Assembly (NCBI GenBank): GCA_047519745.1 | Contig: JAPVSJ010000059.1 | Coordinates: forward strand, 1 to 50,159 | DNA: 50,159 bases | Direction of reading: 5' to 3' | From: VRUE01 sp047519745 | GTDB taxonomy: Bacteria > Actinomycetota > Thermoleophilia > Solirubrobacterales > 70-9 | Part shown: positions 1 through 8,324 of the stretch, in pieces | Position numbering within the stretch: position 1 is the stretch's first letter | Layout of the letters: each line of letters starts with the position of its first letter | Program-made: the position numbers and the translations under genes | Notes under the pieces: model-generated | Told to the model about the DNA's origin: nothing | The model's input: the letters and a program-made list of their open reading frames with translations, nothing else | Databases searched by the model: none

Positions 1-90
1 AGTGCGCTCCCCTCGTCGGTCCTTCCTGCGTCCTCGTCTGGCAACGCCTGGACCTCGTCAGCGCCAGGTCTGTAGCATCCGCGTTCGCTC
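1..90. other. Window edge upstream of rpsR, no gene resolved
   Basis: Genes for S6 and SSB commonly precede rpsR, but none of the three forward frames here gives a recognisable SSB tail. Frame 1 stays open until a TAG at 73-75 with an uninformative composition. There is no clear Shine-Dalgarno sequence before the rpsR ATG. The stretch could be the untranslated end of an upstream gene or a leader. Confidence 0.3.
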
Positions 91-357
91 ATGGCCCGAG
101 ATAGAGAGAACAGTGGCGACGCGCCGCGCCGCGGACGGCGTGGTGCAGACCGCGTCCGGCCGCGCAAATACACGCGGATCAATTCCGAGGCGGTCGACTA
201 CAAGGACCTCAACCTGCTGCGGCGCTTCCTCTCCGACAAGGGGAAGACGCGCGGCCGGCGGGTGACCGGGCTCTCGCGCAAGCACCAGCGGCAGCTCTCG
301 GTGGCGGTGAAGCGGGCGCGGGAGATCGCCCTGCTGCCCTACGTCGGAGAGCGCTGA
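91..357 (+). CDS. rpsR: 30S ribosomal protein S18
   Basis: Small-subunit ribosomal protein that sits on the 30S platform near S6. The 88-residue product has the family signature around residues 30-45 (RINSEAVDYKDLNLLRRFL) and the basic C-terminal segment with TGLSRKHQRQLSVAVKRAR and the ending LLPYVGE. The N-terminus is basic and unstructured, as in many actinobacterial S18 proteins. The TGA stop overlaps the rplI ATG by one base (TGATG), so the two are translationally coupled. This S18-L9 order followed shortly by dnaB is widely conserved in bacteria. Confidence 0.97.
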   Translation: MARDRENSGDAPRRGRRGADRVRPRKYTRINSEAVDYKDLNLLRRFLSDKGKTRGRRVTGLSRKHQRQLSVAVKRAREIALLPYVGER

Positions 358-809
358 TGACGCAGGCGATCCTGCTCGAGGACGTCGAGAGCCTCGGCCA
401 GCGCGGCGAACCGATCGATGTCTCGCCGGGCTACCTGCGCAACTACCTGATCCCACGCAAGCTCGCCGCACCGGCCACGCCGGGGGCGCTGGAGCAGGCC
501 CAGCAGCGCCAGGCGGCGACCGAAAAGGCAGAAAAGGCGCGGGCGGAGCGCGAAGAGCAGGCAGCCTCGCTGCTTTCCAAAACCGTGCTGACGATCCACC
601 AGCGAGCGGACGACGGCGGCAAGCTGTTCGGCTCCGTCGGCGCCAAGGAGATCGTCGACGCGATCCGCGAGGCGCGCGACCTGCGCATCGACCGGCGCAA
701 AGTGCGCCTCGAGCAGCCGATCCGCGAGGTCGGCACCCACATGGTCGAGATCGAGCTCGCCGACGGCACGGTCGCCGCGGTGAAGACGATCGTCGCCGAG
801 GAAAGCTGA
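357..809 (+). CDS. rplI: 50S ribosomal protein L9
   Basis: Large-subunit protein that binds 23S rRNA near the L1 stalk base. At 150 residues it has the usual length. The N-terminal domain carries the family pattern (ILLEDVESLGQRGE, then VSPGYLRNYLIPRKLA). A long charged connecting helix follows at roughly residues 45-80, then the C-terminal domain with GKLFGSVGAKEI and the final beta segment. The start is the ATG inside the rpsR stop. The next gene lies 36 nt downstream. Confidence 0.97.
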   Translation: MTQAILLEDVESLGQRGEPIDVSPGYLRNYLIPRKLAAPATPGALEQAQQRQAATEKAEKARAEREEQAASLLSKTVLTIHQRADDGGKLFGSVGAKEIVDAIREARDLRIDRRKVRLEQPIREVGTHMVEIELADGTVAAVKTIVAEES

Positions 810-845
810 CCCGGTCCTGAGCTTCGCGGCGTTAGGCTCCGCTCG

Positions 846-1559
846 GTGGCCACGCAGCGCTTCCCAACTCGACTGACCCGCCGCGCCAAGGCGCGGACGC
901 GCTTCGGCTGGGCCCGCTCAGAGCGGGCGACGGTGGGCCTGGCGGCGGTGGCACTGGGTGGAGCGGGGGCGGTTCTGGTGGGCCAGTTCGGGCGCCTGCT
1001 GCGACGGCGCACGCACGAGCGCCAGAACGGCGAGCCGCTGGTCGAAGCGGCACCCGCGGCGGCCCTGGACACCGTTGGAGTCGCGGTGAGCGGCTATGCG
1101 GCGACCCCGCGCAGCGAGACGGTGCTGTTCAACGTCCTCGCCGGCTTTCTCGGCTCCTTCGCGTTGGTAAGGGTCTCGACCTGGGGCATTCGCGACCAGT
1201 GGTGGCCGTTCCGCGAGGTCAGCGTCGGCGGCCGCCACATCCACCACTTCGTACCGGGCATCGTGCTCGCCTTCGGCTCCGGCACCGCGGCGCTGCTGAC
1301 CGACGACGAGACCCTGGAAGACCGCCTGGCGATCGCGATGGGCGCGGGCATGGGCCTGACCTTCGACGAGGCGGCGCTGCTGCTCGATCTGCGCGACGTC
1401 TATTGGACCCGCGAGGGCCTGCTCAGCGTCCAGCTCAGCCTCGGCGCGACGGCGATCCTCAGCATCGCGATCCTCACCCAGCGGATGCTGCGTCGCGGCG
1501 AGCGGCAGAAGGAGGCGGCGGGCGAGATCCCGCCGGCCATCTCCGACCCCGGCGGCTGA
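846..1559 (+). CDS. Conserved multi-pass membrane protein with HIHHF motif
   Basis: A 237-residue protein with a basic N-terminus and about five hydrophobic segments, near residues 28-50, 93-113, 135-155, 163-180 and 193-212. A histidine-rich patch (GGRHIHHFVPGI) begins the third segment, and an acidic DDETLED loop follows it. I do not recognise a named family. The adjacent histidines inside or beside a membrane helix could bind metal, but this is only inferred. The start is a GTG 36 nt after rplI; other starts are possible. It lies in line with the ribosomal genes and dnaB. Confidence 0.75.
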   Translation: MATQRFPTRLTRRAKARTRFGWARSERATVGLAAVALGGAGAVLVGQFGRLLRRRTHERQNGEPLVEAAPAAALDTVGVAVSGYAATPRSETVLFNVLAGFLGSFALVRVSTWGIRDQWWPFREVSVGGRHIHHFVPGIVLAFGSGTAALLTDDETLEDRLAIAMGAGMGLTFDEAALLLDLRDVYWTREGLLSVQLSLGATAILSIAILTQRMLRRGERQKEAAGEIPPAISDPGG

Positions 1560-1627
1560 ACCCGGATTTCTTTCGCCGGTGGTTGCAGGGAGACCGCTCG
1601 TCGCATCGTCGCGGCTCTGGTTTGCTT

Positions 1628-1651
1628 GGCGGCGGGGGCGAATCCGCCGCC
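1628..1651 (+). promoter_or_regulatory. GC hairpin ahead of dnaB
   Basis: GGCGGCGG at 1628-1635 and CCGCCGCC at 1644-1651 form a perfect 8-bp stem with an 8-nt loop, 22 nt before the dnaB ATG. No T-run follows, so it is a weak candidate for an intrinsic terminator. It could be a leader structure controlling dnaB, which has no clear ribosome-binding sequence. Confidence 0.4.
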
Positions 1652-1673
1652 CCTGTCCCTTAACTAGACGTAG

Positions 1674-4367
1674 ATGCCGCAGCCTTCCGCAACCCACGTT
1701 CCGCCACAGAACATCGAGGCCGAGGAATCGGTGCTGGGGTCGATGCTGGTCGCCGAGCCGGCGCTGAGCCGGGTGATCGACGAGGTCAAGCTCAACGGCG
1801 AGGACTTCTACCTGGAGAAGCACGCGGCGATCTTCCGCGCCGCGCGCGACCTCTACGCCGCCTCCAAGCCGGTCGACGAGCTCAGCGTCAGCGAGGCGCT
1901 GGTCCAGCGCAACGAGATCGAGGAGGCCGGCGGCAAGCACTACGTCTCCGAGCTGGCGGCGAAGGTGCCGGCGGCGGGCAACGCCAAGCACTACGCCGAG
2001 ATCGTCCAGCAGAACTCGCTGCTTCGCCGCCTGCTCGGCGCCGGGCAGGAGATCCAGGGCTGGGTGCACGAGCGTGAGGGCGAGCCGCGCGAGCTCTCCG
2101 AGCGGGCCGAGCGGCTGCTCTTCGAAGTCGCCCACAAAGAGCAGGCAAGCGACTTCCGCCAGCTCTCGGAGATCCTCCACGACGAGGTCGACCGCCTGGA
2201 GAAGCTCTCGACCGGAGAGCTCGAGCTGACCGGCACCCCGTCCGGCTTCCGCGACATCGACTCGATCACCGGCGGCTTCCAACCCGGCAACCTGATCATC
2301 GTGGCTGCACGCCCGGCGATGGGAAAGTGTTTAGGAAAATTTGAGCATATCTACGATCCACGCACCGGGGCTCGGCGGCCTGTATGGGAACTGCACAAAG
2401 CCTTCGAGCGTGGCGAGGAGGTCTGGGTTGCGTCACTTGGGCCCGACCTGAGGCTCAAGCCGGCAAAGGTCGCGGCAGTTTCAACCAACGGGCGCAAGCG
2501 CACCTATCGACTGACCACGCGTCTCGGTCGCCAGATCTCGGCAACCGCGAACCATCCCGTGATGACCAGCTCTGGATGGACCGAGCTACACGAGGTGAAG
2601 CCGGGGGACCGGATCGCCGTACCCCGGCGGCTACCCGGTCCAAGTAACCCAACAGAGCTACCCGATCACGAGGTCGTGATGCTCGGCGCGTTGATAGCCG
2701 ATGGCTCGATCGGCGGAGGCACACCCTGCTTTTGCTTTGGAAGAGAGTCCAAGATTCTTCCTGAGGTCGAAGAGGCTGCCCATGCGTTCGGAGCACGTAT
2801 CGGCCGAGCGGGGGCCCGGGCTCATGGGACGGCGACCATCAGCGCTGGTCGCGGGTCTGGACCAAACCCGGTCACCGCGATGCTGAAGGGTCACGGCTTA
2901 ATGGGCCTGCGCTCAGCAGAGAAGTTCGTCCCCGACGCGATCTTCGGCCTGGACGACGAGCAACTCGCCCGCTTCCTCGGCGTGATGTACGCATGCGACG
3001 GGCACGTCTACTGCAGCGACAGGCTCGCCCAGATCGGTTACTCGACGATCAGCGAGCGGCTCGCACGCGACGTTCAGCATCTGCTGCTGCGACTGGGGAT
3101 CGTGGCGACGATCCGGACCTTGAAGCGCCCCGTCTACGACGGCACCGACAAGGTCGCCAGGGAGATCAGGATCACCTCACAGGCTGGGATGCGGCGGTTC
3201 TGCGAACTCATTTCGGTGCCAGGCAAGGAGGAGAAGCAAGCGCAGGTGCTGGAGCGCCTCGACGCCGCCCCTCGCATGACGAACACCGACACGGTCCCCC
3301 CTGAGATCTGGGAAGACATCCTCCTCGCCAAGGGAGACCGGGCCTGGGCCGATGTCAGTGAGGTCACCGGCCGGCCCCGCAACCACAACTGGCACGTCGG
3401 CAAGCGCAGCCCCTCGCGTGGACTCCTCGCCGAGCTGGCGGAGGCGAGCGCCTCGCCCGCCCTCGAGGAGCTGGCCGACTCCGACATCTGGTGGGACGAG
3501 GTCGCCTCGGTCGAGTATGTCGGCGAAGAGGAGACCTACGATCTCGACGTCCCCGGCCTGCGGAATTTCGTCGCGGACGACATCATCGTCCACAACAGCG
3601 CGATCGTCGCCAACATCGCCGAGAACGTGGCAGTCAAGCGGGGAATGCCGGTCGCCTTCTTCTCGCTCGAGATGTCGGAGGTGGAGCTGGCGCAGCGCTT
3701 CATCGCCTGCCGGGCGCGGATCTCCGGCGACAAGCTGCGCAAGGGGCAGGTTGCGCAGAAAGACTGGCCGAAGGTGGTGCGCGCCTGCAACGAGCTGGAG
3801 GAGGCGCCGCTGTGGTTCGACGACTCCTCCGACCTCGGCCTGCTCGACCTGCGCGCAAAGGCGCGGCGGCTGCACGCGCAGACCCAGGACCAGGGTGGGC
3901 TCGGCCTCGTCATCGTCGATTACCTACAGCTGATGCGCGCCGACGACCTACGCGCCAACCGGGTCGAGCAGGTCGGCCAGATGAGCCGCGGCCTGAAGAT
4001 CCTCGCCCGTGAGCTCGAGGTGCCGGTGCTGGCGATCTCCCAGCTCTCCCGCGCGCCCGAGCAGCGCCACCCACCGAAGCCGATGCTCTCGGACCTGCGC
4101 GAGTCGGGATCGATCGAGCAGGACGCCGACCTGGTTGCGTTCCTCTTTCGCGAGGACTATTACCGTGACCCCGAAGACGAGCCGGACGGGCTGGCGGACG
4201 TGATCATCGCCAAGCATAGGAACGGGCCGATCGGCGCGCCGAAGCTGGTCTTCCTCGACCGCTTTCCCAAATTCGCCGACTTCTCCGGGCACGAGCGGCC
4301 GGTCGAGCAGCCGGCCGGGGAAGGACCGCCGCTGGAGGAAGCCGCCGGCGCCGGGCCTGAGTTCTGA
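1674..4367 (+). CDS. dnaB: Replicative DNA helicase DnaB, intein-containing precursor
   Basis: Hexameric 5'-3' helicase that unwinds DNA at the replication fork. The precursor has 897 residues; removing residues 219-641 (the intein) leaves a 474-residue protein, normal for DnaB. The N-terminal domain covers about residues 1-130 (PPQNIEAEESVLGSML). The RecA-like domain has a P-loop split by the intein (ARPAMGK before it, SAIVANIA after it). It also has a Walker B-like LVIVDYLQLM around D749, and the late motifs ISQLSRAPEQR and LRESGSIEQDADLV. The start ATG gives the canonical N-terminus. The stop overlaps the next ATG (TGATG). Without splicing the P-loop is interrupted and the helicase should be inactive. 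Confidence 0.97.
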   Translation: MPQPSATHVPPQNIEAEESVLGSMLVAEPALSRVIDEVKLNGEDFYLEKHAAIFRAARDLYAASKPVDELSVSEALVQRNEIEEAGGKHYVSELAAKVPAAGNAKHYAEIVQQNSLLRRLLGAGQEIQGWVHEREGEPRELSERAERLLFEVAHKEQASDFRQLSEILHDEVDRLEKLSTGELELTGTPSGFRDIDSITGGFQPGNLIIVAARPAMGKCLGKFEHIYDPRTGARRPVWELHKAFERGEEVWVASLGPDLRLKPAKVAAVSTNGRKRTYRLTTRLGRQISATANHPVMTSSGWTELHEVKPGDRIAVPRRLPGPSNPTELPDHEVVMLGALIADGSIGGGTPCFCFGRESKILPEVEEAAHAFGARIGRAGARAHGTATISAGRGSGPNPVTAMLKGHGLMGLRSAEKFVPDAIFGLDDEQLARFLGVMYACDGHVYCSDRLAQIGYSTISERLARDVQHLLLRLGIVATIRTLKRPVYDGTDKVAREIRITSQAGMRRFCELISVPGKEEKQAQVLERLDAAPRMTNTDTVPPEIWEDILLAKGDRAWADVSEVTGRPRNHNWHVGKRSPSRGLLAELAEASASPALEELADSDIWWDEVASVEYVGEEETYDLDVPGLRNFVADDIIVHNSAIVANIAENVAVKRGMPVAFFSLEMSEVELAQRFIACRARISGDKLRKGQVAQKDWPKVVRACNELEEAPLWFDDSSDLGLLDLRAKARRLHAQTQDQGGLGLVIVDYLQLMRADDLRANRVEQVGQMSRGLKILARELEVPVLAISQLSRAPEQRHPPKPMLSDLRESGSIEQDADLVAFLFREDYYRDPEDEPDGLADVIIAKHRNGPIGAPKLVFLDRFPKFADFSGHERPVEQPAGEGPPLEEAAGAGPEF
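2328..3596 (+). mobile_element. DnaB intein with LAGLIDADG homing endonuclease
   Basis: An in-frame 423-residue intein that starts at Cys219 (CLGKFEHI) and ends in VHN, followed by Ser642 of the host protein. These are standard splice-junction residues. The late splicing blocks are visible (EETYDLDVPGLRNFVADD, then IIVHN). The endonuclease part carries two dodecapeptide-like motifs, GALIADGS around residue 343 and GVMYACDG around residue 442, each with its catalytic-type aspartate, so the homing endonuclease looks intact. The first codons (2328-2350) are noticeably more AT-rich than the flanking dnaB sequence, consistent with horizontal arrival. The insertion point is directly after the P-loop lysine. 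Confidence 0.95.
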
Positions 4368-5101
4368 TGCCCGCGATCCCGCGCAGCGAACCGTTCGCCC
4401 AGCAGGCCTGCCCGTTGGGCGCGTGCGACGGCTCCGGCTGGATCCTCGGCCCCGAAGACGTTGCCCGCGCCTGCGAGTGCCGAGCGCCGCGGCTGAAGCG
4501 CGGCCGGGTGCGCGGCGTCGCCTCGGCGATCCCGCCGCGCTACCGCGGCGTCTCCTTCGACCGCCCGCCGGTCAGCGACATGGCGCAACACGCCGAGACG
4601 AGGGAGGCGGTCAAAAAGGTGCGCGCGTTCATCGACAACCTGGATTCGAATCTGAGAACCGGCAAGGGGCTGTGGCTCTTTGGGGACACCGGAACCGGAA
4701 AGACCACCCTCGCGATGCTCGTCTCGAAGGCAGCCACGGAGGAGGGTCACTCGGTGGCGATCTACTCGCTGCCGAAACTGCTGGCGCGCATCCGGCGCAC
4801 CTACGACGAAGAGGCCGGCAGCGACTCCTATGGCGCCTTCTTCGAGCGGCTCACCGCGGTGGACCTGCTCCACATCGACGATTTCGGCGCCGAGAAACGG
4901 TCCGACTGGGTGCTGGAGCAGCTCTACTCGCTCGTCAACGAGCGCTACGAAGACGAACGCTCGATCATGCTCACGACCAACCTCGCCGTCGACAAGCTCG
5001 AAGACCAGATCGGCGCCCGGACCGTATCCCGGCTGACCGAGACCTGTGAGCAGGTGCCCCTGTTCGGCGCCGATCGCCGACTCGAAAAAGCCCCTTACTG
5101 A
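4367..5101 (+). CDS. DnaC/IstB-like AAA+ ATPase, probable helicase loader
   Basis: The 244-residue product has an N-terminal cysteine cluster (CPLGACDGSGW, then ACEC, residues about 15-40) that resembles the zinc-binding start of DnaI/DnaC-type loaders. The AAA+ core has Walker A GDTGTGKTT near residue 108, Walker B LLHIDDFGAEK near residue 165, and sensor-1 LTTN. The start codon overlaps the dnaB stop by one base, so the two are made together. That coupling supports a role in loading or remodelling the DnaB hexamer. IstB proteins of insertion sequences share the ATPase core, but no transposase gene is nearby. Confidence 0.83.
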   Translation: MPAIPRSEPFAQQACPLGACDGSGWILGPEDVARACECRAPRLKRGRVRGVASAIPPRYRGVSFDRPPVSDMAQHAETREAVKKVRAFIDNLDSNLRTGKGLWLFGDTGTGKTTLAMLVSKAATEEGHSVAIYSLPKLLARIRRTYDEEAGSDSYGAFFERLTAVDLLHIDDFGAEKRSDWVLEQLYSLVNERYEDERSIMLTTNLAVDKLEDQIGARTVSRLTETCEQVPLFGADRRLEKAPY

Positions 5102-5152
5102 GCTTCTGGTTGACGCGCCAGATGCGCCAACAAGGCACAATCCCCCCTCGTC

Positions 5153-6523
5153 ATGCCAGGCATCGTCATAGTCGGCGCCCAGTGGGGCGATGAGGGGAAG
5201 GGGAAGGTCGTCGACCTGCTCGCCGATCGTGCCAGCGCGATCGTGCGCTTCCAGGGCGGCAACAACGCCGGCCACACGATCGTCCGCGACGGCGAGGAGT
5301 TCAAGTTCCACCTGATCCCCTCCGGCATCCTCTACCCGGACAAGATCTGCGCGATCGGCAACGGGGTAGTGCTCGACCCCGACATCCTGCTCGGCGAGAT
5401 CGACGGGCTGAAGCGCCGCGGCATCGACGTCGGCAACCTGCGGATCTCCGCCAACGCCCACCTGATCATGCCCTACCACGTGCTGCTCGACACGGCGGGG
5501 GAGGTGATGCTGGGCAAGCTCTCGATCGGCACCACGCGACGCGGCATCGGCCCCTGCTACGCCGACAAGGCGCTGCGGCTCGGCATCCGCGTCCAAGACC
5601 TGCTCGACGAGAAGATCCTGCGCAAGAAGATCATGGCGGCGCTCGAGCCCAAGCAGCAGGCGCTGCGCGAACTCTCGGTGCAGCGGCGCAAGCTGCGCAA
5701 GGAGGCCGGCGAGGGCTCGCGGGAAGGCGCAGACCAATCGGTGGCCGCGGCGCCCGATCCCCGCCTCGACCTGCACGCGATGACCGAGGAGTTCACCGCC
5801 TACGGCCACCGGCTCGAGCCGCACATCGCCGACACCGCTCGCCTCTGCTGGGAAGAGCTCGACAACGGCCACACGGTTCTCTTCGAGGGCGCCCAGGCGA
5901 CCCTGCTCGACCTCGACCACGGCACCTATCCTTTCGTCACCTCCTCCAACCCGATCGCCGGCGCCGCGACCGTCGGCGCGGGCATCGGCCCCGCCGACAT
6001 CGACGAGGTCTGGGGGGTCGCCAAGGCCTACGCGACGCGGGTCGGCGCCGGCCCCTTCCCGACCGAGCTCGAGGACGCTGCCGGCCGGCACATGCTCGAG
6101 CGCGGCCACGAGTACGGGACGACGACCGGGCGCAAGCGCCGCTGCGGCTGGATGGACCTGGTCGCCCTGCGCTACGCCGTGCGCCTCAACACGATGAGCG
6201 CGCTGACGATCACCAAGCTCGACGTGCTCAGCGGGATCGGCCCGCTGAAGGTCGCGGTGCGCTACCGCTCACGCGAGGGGGCGGTCTTCGAGACCTTCCC
6301 CTACCACCAGTCGATCCTCCACTCGGCCGAGCCCGAGTACGAGGAGCTGCCCGGCTTCGACGCCGACCTGACCGCCTGCCGGAGCGAGGCCGACCTGCCG
6401 GCCGAGGCCCGCGCCTACCTCGACTTCATCGCCGATTTCGTCGATGTCCCGATCCGCCTGGTCGGCGTCGGCCCGAGCCGCGACCAGGTGATTTGGATTG
6501 GCGGAGAACCGGAGGTGCTTTAA
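5153..6523 (+). CDS. purA: Adenylosuccinate synthetase
   Basis: Cytoplasmic enzyme that joins IMP and aspartate using GTP, the first committed step to AMP. The GTP-binding start is clear (GDEGKGK at residues 12-18), as are NNAGHT near 37-42, the IMP-loop region IGTTRRGIGPCYADK near 125-139, EGAQATLLDLDHGTYPFVTSSN, and the late TGRKRRCGW motif. The 456 residues are longer than the usual ~430. The excess is a charged linker at about residues 176-207, between the helix after LEPKQQA and the segment starting DLHAM. It looks like a surface insertion that should not affect catalysis. Confidence 0.97.
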   Translation: MPGIVIVGAQWGDEGKGKVVDLLADRASAIVRFQGGNNAGHTIVRDGEEFKFHLIPSGILYPDKICAIGNGVVLDPDILLGEIDGLKRRGIDVGNLRISANAHLIMPYHVLLDTAGEVMLGKLSIGTTRRGIGPCYADKALRLGIRVQDLLDEKILRKKIMAALEPKQQALRELSVQRRKLRKEAGEGSREGADQSVAAAPDPRLDLHAMTEEFTAYGHRLEPHIADTARLCWEELDNGHTVLFEGAQATLLDLDHGTYPFVTSSNPIAGAATVGAGIGPADIDEVWGVAKAYATRVGAGPFPTELEDAAGRHMLERGHEYGTTTGRKRRCGWMDLVALRYAVRLNTMSALTITKLDVLSGIGPLKVAVRYRSREGAVFETFPYHQSILHSAEPEYEELPGFDADLTACRSEADLPAEARAYLDFIADFVDVPIRLVGVGPSRDQVIWIGGEPEVL

Positions 6524-6532
6524 AGTCGACAT

Positions 6533-7222
6533 GTGGCTACCGGTAGACGCACCGCTAAGTTGAACGAGCGGCTGCCCCGGGGCCGTCACGGGCTACCGCG
6601 GGAGGCGGTGACGGAGTCCCAGCAGCGGCGCATCCTGCAGGCGATGATCGAGGTCGTCGCCGAGCGTGGCTATCCAGAGACGCGGGTGGTCGACGTGATC
6701 GGCGTAGCCGGCGTCTCGAGGAAGACCTTCTATGAGCTCTTCGCCAGCAAGGAGGACTGCTTCCTCGCCGCCTACGACGTCCTGCTCGGCAACCTGCTCG
6801 GCGACACGGCGCGGGGATTCGAGTCGAGGCCCGGCGCTCCCTGGGCCGAGCGCGTCGCGGCCGGCCTGGCGGAACTGCTCAAACACCTCGCCGAGCATCC
6901 CGACGAGGGTCGGTTCGCGATCGTCGAGGTGCTGGCCGCCGGGCCGAAGGCGCTCGCCCGCCGCGACGCCGCGCTGCGCCAGTTCACCGGCTTCCTCGAT
7001 GCCGGCCGGGCCGAGACCTCGGTCGAGCTGCCGGGCATCACCTCCCTGTCGCTCGCCGGCGGCGTCAACGAGCTGCTCTACAGCGAGATCCTCCACGGCG
7101 CCTCCTCGCGTCTGCCCAGCCGTCTCCCCGACCTGATGTTCTGGATCACGCTGCCGTTCCTGGGGCCAGAGGGGGCGGCGGCGGAGCGCGAGCGGGTGCG
7201 ACTCTCGATGCTCGACGCCTGA
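6533..7222 (+). CDS. TetR-family transcriptional regulator
   Basis: A 229-residue protein with a typical TetR N-terminal helix-turn-helix: QQRRILQAMIEVVAERGY, then VDVIGVAGVSRKTFYELFASKEDCFLAAY at about residues 30-80. The remaining helical domain should bind an unknown ligand. The start is a GTG nine bases after purA. The residues before the HTH are basic. No adjacent transporter or catabolic gene is divergently arranged with it, so the target cannot be deduced. It may act on the secreted-protein gene downstream or on a distant regulon. Confidence 0.9.
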   Translation: MATGRRTAKLNERLPRGRHGLPREAVTESQQRRILQAMIEVVAERGYPETRVVDVIGVAGVSRKTFYELFASKEDCFLAAYDVLLGNLLGDTARGFESRPGAPWAERVAAGLAELLKHLAEHPDEGRFAIVEVLAAGPKALARRDAALRQFTGFLDAGRAETSVELPGITSLSLAGGVNELLYSEILHGASSRLPSRLPDLMFWITLPFLGPEGAAAERERVRLSMLDA

Positions 7223-7366
7223 CCCGGCTTCGTTAAGGCGCTCTTTTGCCGTAAAGCAGGGGTTTAAGAAAGGGCCAGGGCTGGTAGTTTTGCCAGCGGA
7301 GGCAACGATTCGTGCTTCAAAACGGCTTCGGCTCAGACGGGCAGGGCCAAAAGGAGAGATAAGAGC

Positions 7367-8161
7367 ATGCGTAGAAACCTGATGTTGGCACTCGCCCTGG
7401 CAGCGGTGCTGTCGCTTGGCGTGGCAGCCGTCGCGAGCGCGGTCAGCACCACGCTGCGAGCGGGAGATCTGGTCACCACCTTCGGCGGCACCACCTCGCC
7501 GAAAGCGCTGTCGAAGACCAAGTACACGCCGGTCACCACGAACATCTTCGGCAAAATCACGACCAGCGACGGGACCCACGCGCCCGCGCTCAGGGAAGCG
7601 GTCGTCGACATCGACAAGGACGTGAAAGTCAACGTCAAGGGCTACCCGGTCTGCAAAGCGGGCCAGCTCGAGGCGCGTGACACCAAGGCCGCGAAAAAGG
7701 CCTGCGGCAACACGATCCTCGGCGAAGGCTCGGCCGAAGCCGAGATCGCCTTCCCCGAACAGAAGCCGATCAAAGTCCCGAGCCCGCTGCTCGTCTTCAA
7801 CGGCGGCGAAAAGGGCGGCAAGATCACGTTGCTGATCCACACGTTCATCACCGTGCCGGCCCCGACGGCGATCGTCACCACGGTCACGATCACGCGCAAG
7901 GGCACCGGAATCCACACGGTCTCGAAAGTCCCGGTCATCGCCGGCGGCAGCGGCTCCGCGCTCAGCTTCAACTTCAAGCTGGGCAAGACCTACACCTACA
8001 AGGGCAAGAAGGTCGGCTACTTCGAAGCCAAATGCCCGGACGGGGTCTTCAAGGTGAACGTCCCAAGCGTCGTCTTCAAGAACGAAGCACATACGCCGGG
8101 GCAGGAAAGCGCGTTCAACCTCAAAGGCGGACTCGCCGTACCCTGCACGCCGAAGGGCTAG
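7367..8161 (+). CDS. Secreted four-cysteine protein, paralogue 1
   Basis: A 264-residue protein with a signal peptide (basic MRRN start, hydrophobic core, VASA cleavage region around residue 25). It is preceded by an AAGGAGAGA ribosome-binding site. The mature part matches three other proteins in this window in an ordered set of landmarks: an early GG-x-x-P-K-AL segment, T-S/T-DGT-x-P-AL, a first Cys (GYPVC), a second about 17 residues later (KKACG), a third near the C-terminus (YFEAKC) and a fourth at the end (VPC). The constant spacing suggests two disulfides in an extracytoplasmic domain. I recognise no named family; the function is unknown. Confidence 0.8.
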   Translation: MRRNLMLALALAAVLSLGVAAVASAVSTTLRAGDLVTTFGGTTSPKALSKTKYTPVTTNIFGKITTSDGTHAPALREAVVDIDKDVKVNVKGYPVCKAGQLEARDTKAAKKACGNTILGEGSAEAEIAFPEQKPIKVPSPLLVFNGGEKGGKITLLIHTFITVPAPTAIVTTVTITRKGTGIHTVSKVPVIAGGSGSALSFNFKLGKTYTYKGKKVGYFEAKCPDGVFKVNVPSVVFKNEAHTPGQESAFNLKGGLAVPCTPKG

Positions 8162-8206
8162 TCAGCAAGGACATACGGGCTTCGTCTCAGGACGAATGCG
8201 AGAAAA

Positions 8207-8231
8207 GGGGCGGCCGAGAGGCCGCCCCTTT
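8207..8231 (+). terminator. Intrinsic terminator after the four-Cys gene
   Basis: GGGGCGGCC at 8207-8215 pairs perfectly with GGCCGCCCC at 8220-8228 across a GAGA loop. It is preceded by AAAA and followed by TTTCT. It lies 46 nt after the stop of the secreted-protein gene and before the hipBA promoter, so it should insulate the two units. Confidence 0.8.
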
Positions 8232-8306
8232 CTGCGGGCGACTCTTTCCAGAACACATGGTCGAGCCGGACGATAAGTACTATTTCTACAGCTTAGAGCT
8301 TATAGG

Positions 8307-8322
8307 CTATAGTTTTCTATAG
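8307..8322 (+). promoter_or_regulatory. Probable hipBA promoter/operator palindrome
   Basis: CTATAG-TTTT-CTATAG is a perfect inverted repeat ending two bases before the ATG of the antitoxin gene, in a locally AT-rich patch (8280-8325) unlike the surrounding DNA. TATAGT at 8308-8313 is a good -10 hexamer, so transcription would begin within a few bases of the ATG. A repressor bound here would block the promoter, as expected for autoregulation by a HipB-type antitoxin. Confidence 0.65.
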
Positions 8323-8324
8323 AA

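Noticed and set aside
4367..5101. IstB of an IS21-type insertion sequence
   Set aside because: No transposase, terminal repeats or target duplication nearby. Start-stop coupling to dnaB favours a replication role.
4160..6109. 649-codon antisense frame opposite dnaB, the loader and purA
   Set aside because: It spans three well-identified plus-strand genes and has no family motif. It reflects codon bias of the real genes.
7223..7366. Possible riboswitch in the 144-bp leader of the first four-Cys gene
   Set aside because: Short stems such as GCTGG/CCAGC exist, but no conserved riboswitch core (for example the c-di-GMP type) could be matched.
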